Shown: positions 12,895-25,127 of the stretch, piece after piece
Position numbering within the stretch: position 1 is the stretch's first letter
How the letters are laid out: each line of letters opens with the position of its first letter
Origin: Riptortus pedestris
Taxonomy: Eukaryota > Arthropoda > Insecta > Hemiptera > Alydidae
Assembly: GCA_019009955.1 (NCBI GenBank)
Contig: CM032233.1
Coordinates: 65,091,501-65,155,500, forward strand
Length of the DNA stretch: 64,000 bases
Direction of reading: 5' to 3'
Program-made: the position numbers and the translations under genes
The notes under the pieces: generated by a model
Databases searched by the model: none
Seen by the model: only the letters and a program-made list of their open reading frames with translations
Told to the model about the DNA's origin: nothing

Positions 12895-13333
12895 TCCTTG
12901 TTGTATGTGGTTGTCGGTCACGTGGGTTGAAATGAAAATTATTTCAGTTCGCGAACGTTTCGATAAAAATTTACTACCTTGGTCAAGGCCTGCAATTGTA
13001 CATGCATATTAATGATAAAAAAGGGTTAATTTATTTGAATAAGGATATTATTTTTAAATATGAAATGAATGAATGTATACATATAAATATGTGTTATACT
13101 GTGATAAAAAAAAATACACCATTACATAAAATTAAAATTACTTAGAGACTGAACAACCAATGCACAAGTGTGAAAATTATAATTTTCACCTGTATGAAAT
13201 GAATTTACCTTTTTTTGTTATAAGTATGTATAATTGGAGGTCTTGACAAAGGTAATACATTTTTACCAAAACGTAGGCAAACTGGAGTAGTTTTCATTTC
13301 AACCCACGTGACCAACAACCACATACAACAAGG
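12895..13333. repeat. Fold-back element with about 97-bp arms
   Basis: Left arm 12895-12990 and right arm 13238-13333 are inverted copies sharing CCTTGTTGTATGTGGTTG, GGTCACGTGGGTTGAAATGA and, in the inner part, CTTGAC-AAGGTA. They are separated by about 247 bp of AT-rich DNA. Each arm contains ATCGAAACG or its variant. No coding frame lies in the loop. It is probably a non-autonomous fold-back or the paired ends of a decayed retroelement. Confidence 0.7.
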
Positions 13334-13498
13334 TTTAACTATTTTTCATTATTTGAAGTTCTACAGTCTAGGACGGATATATAAAAAGGGAAACACTGCA
13401 ATCACGACTTTACTTGACTAATGCATAATAGGAATACAAATAATTAACAATCGATGTAGGAATATTTGGATGGATATATTGTGATTAAGTATAAGGCT

Positions 13499-13629
13499 AT
13501 TAGCAGATTTCCCTCAAGGGAAATCAGCAAATGAGGTCATACTCATGACGCGATTTTCGAAAACTTTCTTCAAATGTTTATCGATCCTACCCAGGAAATT
13601 ACGAAAATGAGGTCCATTCAAAATTATAT

Positions 13630-13713
<84 letters not shown>

Positions 13714-14166
13714 AACTCGATATTTAATAGTTTTATGTAAAAAGAAAGATCAAGTTCGTTAATGGCTGAAATCGGACTAGTGGGAGGGGGGGTTATAAGG
13801 GGGATTTTCGAAATATGTCCGTTCCTATACGTCGGGTCGAAAAAATGTATAGAACCAATCTTATTGCAAATTAATTTAATATAAATATTGTAATTTATCT
13901 TTATTCACTATCTTGAAAATTAACCTAGATATTTGCATTTTTATTGTGTGTGCTTATCACAATGATAAGATCGGCTGAAGTCGGTTCAATTCGGGACTTT
14001 CCGCCGAAAGCTAGTTTGGCCATTTCCTTAACTGTTCGGCTCTCGTGAAATTGGTTTGGAGACTCGTTAATACTACTGTTATTAGTAGGCAGTTTTCTCT
14101 ATTTGTAAAACTTCACGTTGCAAATCTGCTTAGTTTACGCAGCGCCTGCGTGACGTACTTTTTTTT
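13499..14166 (-). mobile_element. Family H copy, module A, complete
   Basis: Reverse copy with right palindrome TTTCCCTCAAGGGAAA, a (CA)n(TA)n tract at about 13626-13710, core, module A (GGACTTTCCGCCGAAAGC, TACTGTTATTAGTAGGCAG) and left end TTACGCAGCGCCTGCGTGACG. The block normally right of the microsatellite (TCTAGCGGTCGCAAT) is missing, so the repeat has expanded at its expense or the block was deleted. Confidence 0.9.
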
Positions 14167-15327
14167 ATATAAATATAGTAATAATACATGCAAAAACAAA
14201 ACGCGGGTGGTAATTAGACAAGTCTGTCTGTAGTATTTTTTGAATTTCATTGTATAAGTTTTTTTTAGATTTTATACATTTTTGTTGGAGTATAATTTGT
14301 ACTTTTAAATTCGTTTCAACAAATGTTCAACAACTAAATATTTTGCATCATACATTTTTTTTTCTTTGTTTTTAATGATCGAATCTTGTACTTTCATTTT
14401 TTAATCGCATACAACAATTTTCATGGTTTAAATCCACAAAAAATTGACAATTGTTTGAATAAAACATTACATTATATTGTCATTTGAATGTTTTATTTCA
14501 TTTTCAAAACTTATACTTTTTTTAAGGTTACAGTATTGAGTTACAATTTATATTATAGTCTCATTCCCATTTCTTCAAGTATTTGTCTTCCCATTTGTTT
14601 TATTAATTTAAATATGCATAGCGTGTTTGAATATTTAAATTAACTTTTTTTAATGTTCTGTTTTACATTGTTATTTTTTATATCCATTGTAAAGGGAAAA
14701 TCACAGTGAAATCTTCCCCTTAATTATAAATAATAATTACGTAAGGTAGCTAACAATTCATTTACGTGGAGCTAAAAAAAATATAATACTTATTATGTAA
14801 TATAATGATAAACAATCACTTCACCTACATTTTAATGATTTTCACAAATTGAAATACACGGCTTGTTGGAGGGCTCCTGTGTCTGGGGTCAGTGATTATT
14901 TGATCAGATGAGGATATAGTCTTCTGCTCATGCAAATATGAAGTTTGCATGATTAAAATTAATGGAAGCTCTAATGTGTTACCCTGTTAATTATGGTATT
15001 TGCATAATTTGGTTAGTTACTGCCGGCTTCCCGCATAACAGGTATTGGGGAATGTCATTGTCGAAACCTCTGGCAAATTCGTTCAATTGTTCTAGACCAC
15101 AAAAGAAATGTGATTTATTATTTTAATATGAATAGTAAACACTAAGCACCATCAGGGATAGCTGCTGATATCGAAGACAAAACAAGCAAACCCAAAAACT
15201 TCATGCTCCGTCAAGATAACATCTTCACATGCGTCTTATTACATGATTCTAATAAATAGATTCACGGAAATACCATAACGGTTACCATAATACTGTAAAC
15301 TATCGAAAAAGGACAGTTAATTCAATT
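14167..15327. other. Unannotated AT-rich stretch
   Basis: No gene seen. A small palindrome at 14929-14951 pairs CATGCAAA with TTTGCATG across 7 bases. Confidence 0.45.
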
Positions 15328-15951
15328 TTAGCATACTTTCCTAAAGGGAAATCGGCTATTGAGGTCGTACTCATGACTCGACTTTCGAAAACTTTCTTCA
15401 AATGTCCATCGATCCTACCCAGGAGATGACGAAAATGTGGTCCGTTCAAAATTATATATGTATATATATATATTTGTCTGTTAATGCTCTAGCGGTCGCA
15501 ATTTTTGCTTGATCGTTATCAAACTCCATATTTCACCGTTTTATGTAAAAATAAAGATCAAGTTAGTTAACGGCAGAAATCGGACCAGTGGGAGGGGGTT
15601 TAAGAGGGGATGATTTTCCAAATATCTCCGTTACTGAACGTTGGATCGAAAAATTCTATAGAACCAATCTTATTGCAAATTAAACGATTTATAAATGTTG
15701 TTATGTAAATGTTTTCATTATTTTTAATATTAACCGAGATATTGCGTTTTTTTTGTTTTCGGCCTTCAGTAAACCCCCACTTCTACTCATGTCATATCAA
15801 CAATAAGCTGTTATATTATGGAGCACTTTATTTGAAGCATAAATAACAAATATCGTTCTCATTGAACTTTTACGTCATGAGATAAATGCAAATATGTGAC
15901 GAAAGTGGGAAATCTGCATAGTTAACGCAGCCTCTGCGTGACGGACTTTTT
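15328..15951 (-). mobile_element. Family H copy, module B, complete
   Basis: Reverse copy: right-end block, ATCCTACCCAGGAGATGACG, only a very short TA tract (15455-15475), TCTAGCGGTCGCAATTTTTG, poly-G block, core, module B and left end GCAGCCTCTGCGTGACGGAC. It shows that the element does not need a long microsatellite. Confidence 0.9.
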
Positions 15952-17212
15952 GTATTTTCAGTAGGGAATAGTAATTCCCAGAAACCAGTCTCTCCATTTT
16001 GAAAGTAATAACGCTTTGGACACATTGCTCAATTGGCGTTGATTCATTTGAAAATAGTAGGAAAGGGTCAACACCACTAGTAATGTGTGTCATGAGTTTT
16101 CATCTAATCAATTTGAAATCAAGAGGAAAAAGGAATATTTAAAAAAAAAAAAAAAACGAATTATAAATTACGACGAAAAAACCTACAAATACTATTGTAT
16201 AGTGTTAAATCTAATCAATCACGAGTCACGATTTCGAAGAGTGAAATTATTTTTCTCCACGCATACTTAAAGTGAAGAGAGCCTTGACAAACTACATGAA
16301 CCTAACTATAAACCCTTTCCTCTACCGCTCTATTATTACTTTAGGTTAGAGTTGCTCTTAGGAAATGAAGTTAATTATTCGAAAAACTCTTAGACTTTTT
16401 TAAGATTACTGGCAAGCAGCAGAATTTATTCCATTTTCTCCCATCTAAAAGTAACCTTAACTACGGTTTTCCTCCTCGGATTGAATTGTAATTTCCTTGA
16501 AAGCATCTAAACATAAAAATTTAAAAAAAAGATAGCTTTAGATAGATCCTTTAGTCACAGTCCTACCATAAATGTAATGACTTTCATAGACTGGCCTAGA
16601 GTTACGGCGACGATTTGATAAGATTTATTGTGTTAGAGAGAGCTTCTTAATAAGAGAATCTCTCATGCTTGTTTTAATAATATGGTATAATATTGAAATA
16701 AAACAAAGTTATTTTCCGATTTTCAACAGTAGACGAAGATAGCAATCTTTACCTGAATTAAAAACGTTTCCAAAATGTTTTAACTCGCTGTAGCTTGTTT
16801 AACTATCTTAAATATTTTTAAAGGCCTGCATAGCATTCAATAAATAGTTTAAATAGTTCGCGAAATTAATCAATTCTTTAAATTCAGTTCAAATGATTAA
16901 AAACTTTTAAAAATTAAATATTAAAACATACTGAGTATTCTAAATAGTATGGTATACTTTTTTTACTTTTATGTCTCAATGTTTATTAGTTTTATTTATT
17001 ATTTGTTCACAATACTCATGAATTATGAGGATAACATGCCATCTTTATCAAACTCTTAATAATCTTTATTTAATCTTTAATAGCTGGACAATTTAACCGA
17101 TAAAAGTCATATAATGGATCTTGATAAAAATTAGTTCAACATTAAAAAAAAACGCATTCACAAACTTTGCCACGTTTGAAGAATGAATGAATGAATAAAG
17201 TAAACTTTATTT
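15952..17212. other. Unannotated AT-rich stretch
   Basis: No coding or element signal seen. Short frames here (15875-16093, 16085-16270) overlap the family H end or A-rich runs. Confidence 0.45.
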
Positions 17213-17560
17213 TCGATTCGATATTTAAAAACCACATTATTCGAAGCTTAAATACAAAATATTGTTTTCTAGAGACCTTTATCATACGAGATACTTGCAA
17301 ATATCATCTTGTGACCCCCCCCCCCGTCTTAAATTCTAGCAATCCTAAAATTTGATGGATTGAGATAAAAATTATTCTAATTAATGTAATTATAAATTAC
17401 AGTATAATATGTAGCACATAGTTTTCAATAAAATTAATGTTATATTCTGATATGTTTCAATTATTGTTTTCCATTCCGGTGAGCCGTTGGCAGACCTGTT
17501 TGTTTAGATTTCAGACGCTTCCGGTCTTGAGGTTTCTTATTATCATTTGTTTTTGTTGTA
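17213..17560 (-). mobile_element. Family H module C internal fragment
   Basis: Collinear with 42440-42800: TTCGAAGCTTAAATA, GAGATACTTGCAAATA, a C10 tract, TTCAATAAAATTAATGTTATATTC, TTTCAATTATTGTTTTCC, GTTGGCAGACCTGTTTG and TCAGACGCTTCCGG. Both ends are missing. Confidence 0.7.
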
Positions 17561-18254
17561 TTGTTTTTTCAGAAAACTGTGACTGCAGAAATTTGAAGAT
17601 TAAAGAAAAAAAAATCCTTTGAAATTAATTTGGCTTCATTAATTTGATGAGAAAAATGTATAACTAATGGAAAATGGCATTTAAATAAGAAGGAATATTA
17701 TTATTTATTTTTTATTTTAAATGCCAAAAGAATTTAGTTAATATTATTAGAAGCAACGAAAGTTTTCTCTGAAATTAACGTTTTTACTCTCATCACGGTA
17801 AACAATGAGAAAACTTTGTTCTCTTTATTACTGGGAATTACGCTTTCCTTAAGAAAGTGATTTAAATTTACTTTCTTTGGACCCCCCCCACCCAATACTA
17901 TAGGTTTTATTTTGTAATGTTTTCTTTGTTTTAGAAAATTAAATGTAAATATGAAAATATGGCCAAAAATATTTCTTTTTCAACGTTAATTGTTTTTGAA
18001 TAGTTGTTTTATGTGCCTCATACGTAGTACCATTTAGGAAATTAATCGCCGTTTTTGAAAATCGGGAGATACATTGAAATTGAATTTGTAAAATAAAACT
18101 TATAACTCAATAATTTGAATTTGGAACTGACATTTCGAAAATTCTAATGTTATTCAATAAAATGTGAGATATAAATTTCATTTGGTTGGCGGTGAACTAC
18201 TTTCTACCTCGGGTAACTACTCCCCAAATATATAGACATTTCTTTGTCTAATAC
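17561..18254. other. Unannotated AT-rich stretch
   Basis: Nothing recognised. A short C-run lies near 17881. Confidence 0.45.
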
Positions 18255-18309
<55 letters not shown>

Positions 18310-18352
18310 TACACGTACACCACACATACACTCACACGCACACACACACATA
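18255..18352. repeat. (TA)n then CA-rich microsatellite
   Basis: TA tract at about 18255-18301 passing into imperfect CA repeats. No family H sequence flanks it. Confidence 0.85.
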
Positions 18353-20036
18353 TATATGAAAATTACTGATTTCCACAAGTTTAATTTTCTAAGTCAGTTC
18401 AATTGGATTTAACGAGCCATTCATTTCAATATCACAGGTCGTAAATTATGAAGAAGTATTTTTCTGAAAATGGGATCATATATTGAATTTATTGGTCGTA
18501 AGGTAATAAAATAACATCGTGAACAGCAAAAATATAAGAAAACTGAGTGGAGATGAAAATTTGGGAGAATATTCAATGGCACAGAAATTTCGATAGCCAT
18601 ACCATTGACGGTAGAAGTGAAAGAGAAAAATAAATAGAGTATGGGACTAACATCAGAAAAAATATTTTAAATCCTATAAAAATATGATGTTTGCTTCTTT
18701 TGAGTAAACTTAGTTTAATTCAGGGTAACTACCCCCAGGCTATTTACATGTCCTAATGATGCGGCCTGTACATTTGATATATGTTTGTGGGTGGGTGGGT
18801 GTAAATTATGTTTACAATTATGAACCAATATATAATTTTTAGTGTAGAAGAATTAAAATGAAAGACATCCCAAACAATCAATCTATAGAAACCAATTTAT
18901 AGGTGAAACCGTTTTATTTTTATATCATAGAAAGAATTTTCAAAATTACGTATATATTCTGCTAAAGTTCTAAAGGTTGCATTTATATGTCAATTGTTCG
19001 TAAACTCGATATTTGTAAGCTCTATAAATCTAATTTGTTTAGTTTTTTTATGATTGGAAAACTACGGAATGGGCAGAGGAATTTGATAAATATCTGTGCT
19101 CGCATCTTATGCGGTATTGCAAAAATAAATTTCTTCTTTTGTTCTGTAAATTCTGTGATTCCCAAAGATTGTTTCCAAGCATTTAGTTTTCAGCTCTATG
19201 CTCACTAAAGGTTTCACTCCACGTATAATAACCTGATGTTTTCCTAAGAGCTAATATTTTGAAAATTTTCATACAGGCAGTTTAATTACCCCGGCATCTG
19301 CCTGAAACATAAAATTGAATATGGAATGTGACAGCCACCTGTCGTCATCTGTGTGTTGTTTTATTTTGGAAAATCCATTTTGGTCTAGTTATTTACGACT
19401 AGTTAATTTATCTAGCAAATCTGTTTAAAAAGTTCCACAAGGGAAACATGCTTGGTTTAAATGTTAATTTATTTTATGATGGCTGAATCCTAATTTAATG
19501 TGTAGTTCCCAATAATTTTTCGTTCTTAATGAATTTCAGAGACATTGAAAATGTCCTGATCTATATCGTCTTCTAATTTTTACATACTTTATTATTATTA
19601 AATCATCACGGAATGACATTAAAGCTGGAAGACATGATTGAAGACTATAATTAATTGTCAGACTTTTAAAGTCTATGTAAATCCATTATCGTTGGTGTTA
19701 TTCAAGGAAGACTTTATTCAGTTTATCGAATTATATTGAGGTGAAAGGGGCTTATAAAATCAAAAGATTAATTTATTCAATTGAATAATGAAGGAGTAGC
19801 TCTTGCGTTTTACTTATAAAGTCTAAGAAATGAAGGAGGAAAATTCAGAAAGACTTAGGACTAAGGAAATTTACTGTTCAAAATATTTAACACAGCCAAT
19901 ATCATTATTGTATATAAATTCTGAAGTCTCAGAAAATATAATTTATTTTGTAACAGAACGTTATGCATTTTAATTTTAATAATCCAAATATGTAAAATAA
20001 CAGCATATTGAAAATGAACGGAATGAGAGAAAAACA
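18353..20036. other. Unannotated AT-rich stretch
   Basis: No gene, element end or long repeat seen. The 73-codon plus frame at 18987-19208 is unrecognised. Confidence 0.45.
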
Positions 20037-20065
20037 TATATATATATATATATGTATATATATAA

Positions 20066-20384
20066 TTGTGCTGATGTTTTCGACCAGGTTGTATTTATAT
20101 GTGGTGTGTTGTTCTTTTCGGAGTTTTGGTAATGTTGGTGAAATGAATCTTAGTTTATGCCGATATTTCGAGAATCTTTATTTTCTCTTCTTCAGGGCTT
20201 GGTAAGTAATAATAAGGAAAAAAACACCCTTTTACAACAATGTATAACAACAATGTGCAATATATAATGTAGTACATGTAATTTTACAGCCCTGAAGAAG
20301 AGAAAATAATGATTCTCGAAATATCGGTATAAACTAAGATTCATTTCACCAACATTGACCAAAACTCCGAAAAGAACAACACAC

Positions 20385-20389
<5 letters not shown>
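20066..20389. repeat. Fold-back element (family F) set in TA repeats
   Basis: Arms 20101-20198 and 20288-20389 are almost perfect inverted copies with an 89-bp loop. The outer end reads TTGTGCTGATGTTTTCGACC and abuts (TA)n on the left; (TA)n at 20390-20428 follows on the right. Each arm carries CTGAAGA-A-GAGAA-loop-TTCTC-GAAA (plus strand 20292-20321; inverted at 20166-20195). Related copies lie at 48785-49070 and 51830-52007. It interrupts a reverse family H copy at its microsatellite. Confidence 0.8.
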
Positions 20390-20429
<40 letters not shown>

Positions 20430-20431
<2 letters not shown>

Positions 20432-20891
20432 TTGTTGTCGTGTCAATTCTGGTTTAATCGTTACCAAACTCGGTCTTTAATCGTTTGATGCAAACAGAAA
20501 GTTCAAGTTAGTTAATGGCTGAAATTGGACTTGTGGGAGGAGTTTAGAGGGGAGGATTTCGAAAATTCGAAATAACTCCGTTACTATACGTCAGATCGAA
20601 ACATTGAATAGAACCAATTTTATTGCAAATATTATGTTCATGAAATTTTGTTTTGTACGTTTTTGTTCTATCTTGATTAGTAAGGAGATATTTGCATTTT
20701 TTAGTTTTAGGTATTTCGTTAACCCCCACTCTTACTCATGTCATATTGACAGTAAGGTGTCATATTATGAAGCACATTATTTGAAGCCTAAATACCAAAT
20801 ATTGTTCTCATTTAACTTTTACGTTTTGAGGTAAATGCAAATATGTGGGAAATCTGCTTAGTTAACGCACCCCCAGCGTGACGGACGTTTA
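20430..20891 (-). mobile_element. Family H copy, module B, right end lost
   Basis: Reverse copy running from a decayed GTCGTGTCAATTCTGG (equivalent of AGCGGTCGCAATTTTTG) through the core and module B to the left end GCACCCCCAGCGTGACGGAC. Everything beyond the microsatellite is missing and the fold-back at 20066-20389 sits there instead. Confidence 0.8.
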
Positions 20892-21435
20892 ACATTTAAA
20901 ATAAGTGAAAATATGATGAAACGTCTTCTTTAAAGCTTAAATACCGACTATAATCGCCATCAGATGATTACTAGATGAGTTATACGCAAATACATTGCGC
21001 GATTGTTTCACTGACAGCCCACTTTTAGTGATCAGATTATTATTTGAAAATAGAGATATGGTAAGATTAACATGTGGGAAATGTACTTATTATACGCAGC
21101 TTCTCCATGATTGGCAGTATTTTGAAGGCAGTCAGGGACAATTGTCCCAAAATTTCTGAACAATCACTGCCGGCATTCTAAATAGCAAACACATCAGGTT
21201 TGGCACACAAATTAATACGATATACGCTATTCAAACCCATTCTCATGTTAAGGGTATAGATTGGAATTATGAATCTGTTTCTAGTAAGTTTACAAATCTT
21301 GAAGAGGCATCACAGAGAACGTGATACAAGTAGAAAGTAAAACATAAATAAGTGGAAGATATTTCATGTCGGATTGGGGTCACATTACTCGTAAACAGTA
21401 AGTAAGTACGTGTGTATGTAATTTAGGTATCTCAC
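20892..21435. other. Mostly unannotated; tiny family H relic
   Basis: At about 21067-21121 CATGTGGGAAATGTACTTATTATACGCAGC resembles a decayed reverse left end of family H. Nothing else seen. Confidence 0.4.
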
Positions 21436-22168
21436 ATAATGGAAAAGTCCGTCACGCAGGGGCTGTGTAAATTAAGCATATTTCCCATCTGAAGTTTAAC
21501 AATAGATACATACTAGTAATACTTAACACCTCCGTAAGTATTAAGTGAACAAATACAAAGGATAACTAAAAATATTTCAGTCAATTTACATTTTAATAAT
21601 CTCCACAACTGAAAATGTCAGAATTGGTGAGCCAACCTTTCAGAGTTAAATAGAAATATTCTAGGGAACAAAAACAATTACTGAAATATATCGCAATATA
21701 ATATATTAAGTTTATTAAAAACTATCTACTGTTGCTAGTGCTGTAATTCATAATTAATCAGAATAATTTTTATCTCAATCACTCGAATTTTAGTAATCCA
21801 AGATTATAAGAGGGGGGGGGGAGCAACAGGACGTATTTGCATATATCTCACAAAGTATTAGTTCAATTAAAACAATATATGGTATTTAACCTTGGAAGTG
21901 GGCCATGATATAACGGCTTATTATTAATATGACAGGAGTAGGAGTGGGGGTTCACTGAAAGCTGAAAACTAAAAAATCAATATATCTCGGTTAATATTCA
22001 TGATACAGAAAACATGTATAAAAACAACATTTATAGATATTTTAATTTTCAATAAGATTCCTTCTATGTAATTTTCGATCTGAAGTATAGTAAAGGAGAT
22101 ATTTCGGATTTTCGAAGTTACCCCTCTAAACCCCCTCCCACTTGTCCGATTTCAGACATTAATGAACT
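21436..22168 (+). mobile_element. Family H copy, module C, left part of palindromic dimer
   Basis: Left end AAAAGTCCGTCACGCAGGGG, complete module C (AAATAGAAATATTCTAGGGA, TTATCTCAATCACTCG, poly-G, ACAGGACGTATTTGC), core and the CTCTAAACCCCCTCCCAC block. It stops at TTTCAGACATTAATGAACT, where it meets a second copy in the opposite orientation. Microsatellite and right end are absent. Confidence 0.85.
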
Positions 22169-22437
22169 GTAAATGTTGTTATGTTCCTATTTTCACTATC
22201 TTGATAATTAACCGAGATATTTGCATTTTATAGTTTTCGGCCTTCAGTAAAACCTCCACTCCTACTCATGTCATATTAACAATAAGCTGTTATATAATTA
22301 AACACATTATTTGAAACTTAAATTCCAAATATTGTTTTCATGGAGCTTTTACTTTTTGCGATAAATGCAAATACGTGGTACACGTGGGAAATCTCCTTAG
22401 TTGGCGCTGCCCTTGAACTAATTTTTTTTATATTTAC
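22169..22437 (-). mobile_element. Family H copy, module B, right part of palindromic dimer
   Basis: Picks up in the reverse core (ATGTTGTTATGTTCCTATTTTC), then module B in reverse (TTCAGTAAAACCTCCACTCC), the left end GGGAAATCTCCTTAG and GCTGCCC. It is fused directly to the plus copy at 22168. Confidence 0.85.
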
Positions 22438-22439
22438 TG

Positions 22440-22695
22440 ATTGTGCCAATGAATAATATCTGCAGTCTTCTTGAGAAATATGTTTCTGAATCCCGGAGAT
22501 CACTCTTGTTATACTAATTGTGTAATGACCTTCACCCAAAGACTGAAGACGGGCTTCAAAATTTAGGATATCATTATGAAATCTTTTTGTGGTGAGAAAA
22601 GTCTGAATCATTCCGCTCTCAGCCTTGAGCGTCATCAATATTCTACCAAGGGAGGAAAGAATCTTTCCTTTTGATAATGGCCTGAGGGAAGCCAT
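22440..22695 (-). CDS. Orphan ORF fragment, about 85 residues, unrecognised
   Basis: The minus frame starting with ATG at 22695 runs through unique DNA for about 85 codons (ILSSLGRILMTLKAESG, then HYTISITRVISGIQKHI) and continues into the reversed family H left end, stopping at 22318. The unique part looks more protein-like than most frames here, but I recognise no family and see no splice sites I would trust. It could be an exon remnant or chance. Confidence 0.15.
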
Positions 22696-23278
22696 TTAAA
22701 ATGAAAAAAAAATGTAACAGTCTCGTCGATCCTTTAATGTTTGCTTTCCTTTGACTTAAACACGTTTCGATATCGATACTTCAACTGAAGATGAAAAGAG
22801 GGAGCGGCTGTATCATAAATTAGGATCGCTGAGCTGAGATGTTTTTTCTGGCAAGAAACTAAGTCAATGAGTGGATGAGTTCCTTTTGAGATTTCATATT
22901 TCCCAATAAAACCAAGTTCTAAATTTCAAAGGAATATTCTTAATTATATATTTATTTTCGTATACAAAATTATTTCCAATTTTATTGGGAACTGATCATT
23001 TCCTGCTCGTTGATTAAAATAGAAGGGGGTTTCCTTTTATTGTTAAAATAGGAAAGTGTTATTTTGTGAGTTTACTTTTGCGAGGTGTGTAGTATATACT
23101 AAACCTCATATGTTGAAATGAGCTTTTACAATCCAGGGGGTGGCGTACAAAATGTTGGCCCCTTGCTCTTTCTGCCCTTGGCTCTTATTTAGTTAGTGAA
23201 GTAGGGGAATTGAGTAATTGCACAAAAAGGAGAAGTAGTAAGCACCAATCTCTAATGACTCAATTTGATATCACTGAT
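22696..23278. other. Unannotated stretch
   Basis: On the minus strand about 22765-22797 reads TTGAAGTATCGATATCGAAACG, a weak relative of the CTGAAGA/GAAA motif. Nothing else seen. Confidence 0.35.
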
Positions 23279-23419
23279 TATATATATACACACAGTTTTG
23301 AACGGACCTCATTTTCGTCATCTCCTAGATAGGATCGATGCATATTTGAAGACAAATTTCCAAAATCGCTTCATGAGTACGACATCAATAGCTGATTTCC
23401 CTTAACGGAAATCTGCTAA
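23279..23419 (+). mobile_element. Family H right-end fragment
   Basis: Begins in a short TA/CA tract, then GTTTTGAACGGACCTC, TCTCCTAGATAGGATCGATG and the palindrome TTTCCCTTAACGGAAA ending TCTGCTAA. No left part. Confidence 0.85.
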
Positions 23420-24836
23420 AAATGAATTTTGTTGCTCTGAATGAGATTTGTATTATTCTAACTAATACCAATCACACTTATAAATGAAGTACTGTTAAAA
23501 AAGTTTGAATCACAATTTTTAATGAGAAAACAGTGAAATTCTATAACGTTTAAAAAATATATAATACATAATATAATATAATTTATAAAGTACTATAATA
23601 TAGTATAAGTTATAAAATAAAATTTGTAATTTACAAAATAAGAAACTAAAATAACTTGATGGCTGAGAAGGTTGGGGTGTAATAAATAGGAGACAATTAT
23701 GGAAATTTTTGTGGCATGTAGTATGTTATTTCCATTTATCAATTTAAATTGAGTATATCTTACAAGGCGTAACCACATTTAAGCCACGATTCTTGTAGAG
23801 AGTTCAATCATAACATCTTGGAACCATCTACAAGTTGTAGAGTTTTGGGTGGTGGCTAAGGGAGAAAATGTTTTAATTAGTTGTTACCCAATTTACTCGG
23901 ATAGAAATCAGGGATCCTTAAACTTTTTTATAAAATATATTAATAATTTCTCTCCATTACCATCCAAAAATATTCACCAGTAATTTTCATTGAAAAATAA
24001 ATATACAAGTACTACCTAAATACCTAAACTTTCCATAATTTGAGAAAAAAATGAACTAAAGTAATTTTATCTTCCAATACATTATAACGGGATTACTTCA
24101 AATATGATGACAAGAACAAAGTATATTATTTCCGTGATTAGTTGTTTAAATGATTGTGAGATAATATCTAAATAAATTTCGTTTGAATTTATGCTTTTGA
24201 AACACGCAAATGTAGCAACCATCCGTTGCATGCAGTTCCTGCATTCTCTACCAAAGTATTTTATCCGTAAAAATGGAAGTAATTAATATTTCCCACGGAA
24301 TTCCCGACGTAGATGCAGTACACCCCTACTGCAGTCTTCCGCGGATTTATAATGTTTATGTAGTCAGGTGGGGTAAATATGGAAACGACTCTCCACATTC
24401 ATTTATACAATGCGATCGTATTCACTGCAAGAATTCAAAGTATCTGGTTCCTACTATGTTCTGCTAGTAAATAACGAAATTAATACCTAATAATTTAATT
24501 ATTATACTGACGGTGCATTCCCATCCTAAAAATCAATAAAATACGGAAATAAATAAATACCTGTGAGCCTAACACATATTGACCCAAATTAAATGGCCCC
24601 ACTATTATCTACCACTGAATTACTTCATACTACTTACTATGCTTATCCCACTCATTAAAGAACGCCACTTTAACCATACTACATATTTTGACAAAATACT
24701 AAATTGAGACCGTAAAAACACTTAAACGACCAAATACTACATCATAGGTTCAATCCTTCCATAATTTCTGTTCTATTTTCCTTAACTCTTTAAGTTCATC
24801 TACCATTCATACATGGTAAGGAGATCCCTAAAACGT
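23420..24836. other. Unannotated AT-rich stretch
   Basis: No gene seen. A 64-codon plus frame at 24273-24467 lies in a slightly less AT-rich patch but has no recognisable motif. Confidence 0.4.
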
Positions 24837-25095
24837 ATTTAACAGATTACCTCGAAGGAAATCTACTGTAGTTGTAAACTCGACAGTATTGACAAACATT
24901 TCTACCTAGGAGATGACAAAAATAGCCTCCATTCAAAATTGTTATTTACATACATCTATGTTTGTTATCGCTGTAGCTAATTTTTCTTTGCTATTAACAA
25001 ATGCTTCATTATTTAAGCGTTCCATGTATAGTTCAATTAAATCTTTGCTAGAAATCGAACCAGTAGGATTGGGGGTTTAAGAAGAGGTAAAAATA
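24837..25095 (-). mobile_element. Degenerate family H relic
   Basis: Reverse copy recognisable by TAACAGATTACCTCGAAGG, TACCTAGGAGATGACAAAAAT, CATTCAAAATTGTTA and AAATCGAACCAGTAGGATTGG. The left half is missing. It lies next to a better reverse copy at 25128, so this is an old tandem neighbour. Confidence 0.55.
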
Positions 25096-25127
25096 AATAA
25101 AAACATCAATCTTTTTGAAAATTTAAT

